A stretch of 64,000 nt of DNA. It comes from Adenophora triphylla var. japonica. Its lineage: Eukaryota; Streptophyta; Magnoliopsida; Asterales; Campanulaceae. Below, piece by piece: positions 63,603 through 64,000 of this stretch (within the stretch, counting starts at the first letter, position 1; each line of letters starts with the position of its first letter). Under the pieces are notes generated by a model. It was not told where the DNA came from. It saw only the letters and a list, made by a program, of their open reading frames with translations, and did not search any database. The translations under genes and the position numbers were made by a program. The stretch covers positions 62,001 through 126,000 of the forward strand of contig JAFEMH010002605.1 in NCBI GenBank assembly GCA_022495995.1, given 5' to 3'.

Positions 63603-64000
63603 GTAAGTCAAATTTCCCCTTCCATCGTTAAATTTTCGTTTATTAAGGAATTTTTGATCTGATGTTTGTATTTTGAAATTTGGGGGAATTTTGATAGGGT
63701 GTATCGTTTAGTTGATTGGATCTCTATTCTCTACTCATTTTGATGGAAAAATTGCTTGCTAAATGTGTGTGTATCTAGGGCGTGGATTGATTTTTTAGCG
63801 TTTACCTCTATGATTGGATATTGATTGTTGATCTATGTGAAGATGACCTGAATAGATAAGATCTTGAAGATGAAATATCGATTTTATATTTGTATCCTTT
63901 TTGTTATGGGGATTACTTGTACCAACAAAAAAAAAGTTATAGGGATTACTATAGTTTGTAATTATGTTTACTGTTTCGTTTTTGGTTATAAGGTACTTGT
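63603..64000 (+). other. First intron of the LIFEGUARD-family gene
   Basis: T-rich intron DNA after the GTAAGT donor. No further exon is recognised before the end of the window. Confidence 0.75.

Overview
This is a gene-poor, AT-rich stretch of a flowering-plant nuclear genome, probably a eudicot. The evidence is Ty1/copia and Ty3/gypsy retrotransposons primed by plant tRNAs, CACTA and Mutator-like DNA transposons, Stowaway-type MITEs, a Helitron, and the first exon of a LIFEGUARD/BI-1-family gene at the right edge. That exon (63359-63602) is the only convincing host gene. Almost everything else is a nested stack of mobile elements that can be resolved from terminal repeats and target-site duplications (TSDs).

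Layout. The oldest layer appears to be a Mutator-like element (MULE), about 1.55-63.1 kb, roughly 9 kb once later insertions are removed. It carries a decayed FAR1/MURA transposase joined to an OTU-type cysteine protease domain (+), and a decayed plant-mobile-domain (PMD) gene on the opposite strand. The two genes converge, as mudrA and mudrB do in maize MuDR. Three arrays of a TTCGGCC...GGCCGAA palindrome lie near both ends and between the genes. Into this MULE went: (1) a non-autonomous CACTA element at 4226-8956 (TSD ATT), splitting the transposase; (2) a SIRE-like copia element, copia A, at 10065-48038 (TSD ACGTC); (3) a Stowaway MITE at 51510-51930; (4) a Helitron at 52657-62715; (5) a MITE at 62824-63100 within the right terminal repeat. 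A LINE fragment lies at about 49.05-49.24 kb.

Inside copia A are a large CACTA element at 13790-25523 (TSD TGT) with a broken TNPD and an apparently intact six-exon TNPA gene, a CACTA end fragment at 44678, and a copia solo LTR at 27997-41261 (TSD GAACT). That solo LTR was entered by a gag-only Tat/Ogre-like gypsy element at 28732-40608 (TSD CAATG, minus strand), whose 3' LTR was in turn entered by a probable Tekay-type solo LTR at 29701-31933. Nesting therefore reaches five levels. The Helitron carries splice-site-bounded fragments that look like captured gene pieces. It was entered very recently by copia B at 53301-60081 (TSD GGTAT), whose LTRs are almost identical although its coding region is already defective.

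The feature I find most striking is not a gene. Nearly every element has its own family of short CpG-bearing, often palindromic words scattered through its LTRs, untranslated regions and sometimes its coding sequence: GTGTTACCC hairpins in copia B, GCGCC words in copia A, GTGTCGCGTGACAC in the Tat element, CACGAGTCGTGCC in the Tekay-like LTR and in a CACTA end, TTCGGCC in the MULE. I suggest these may be element-specific recognition or anti-silencing sites. That is inference. All calls come from reading the sequence by eye, without database searches.
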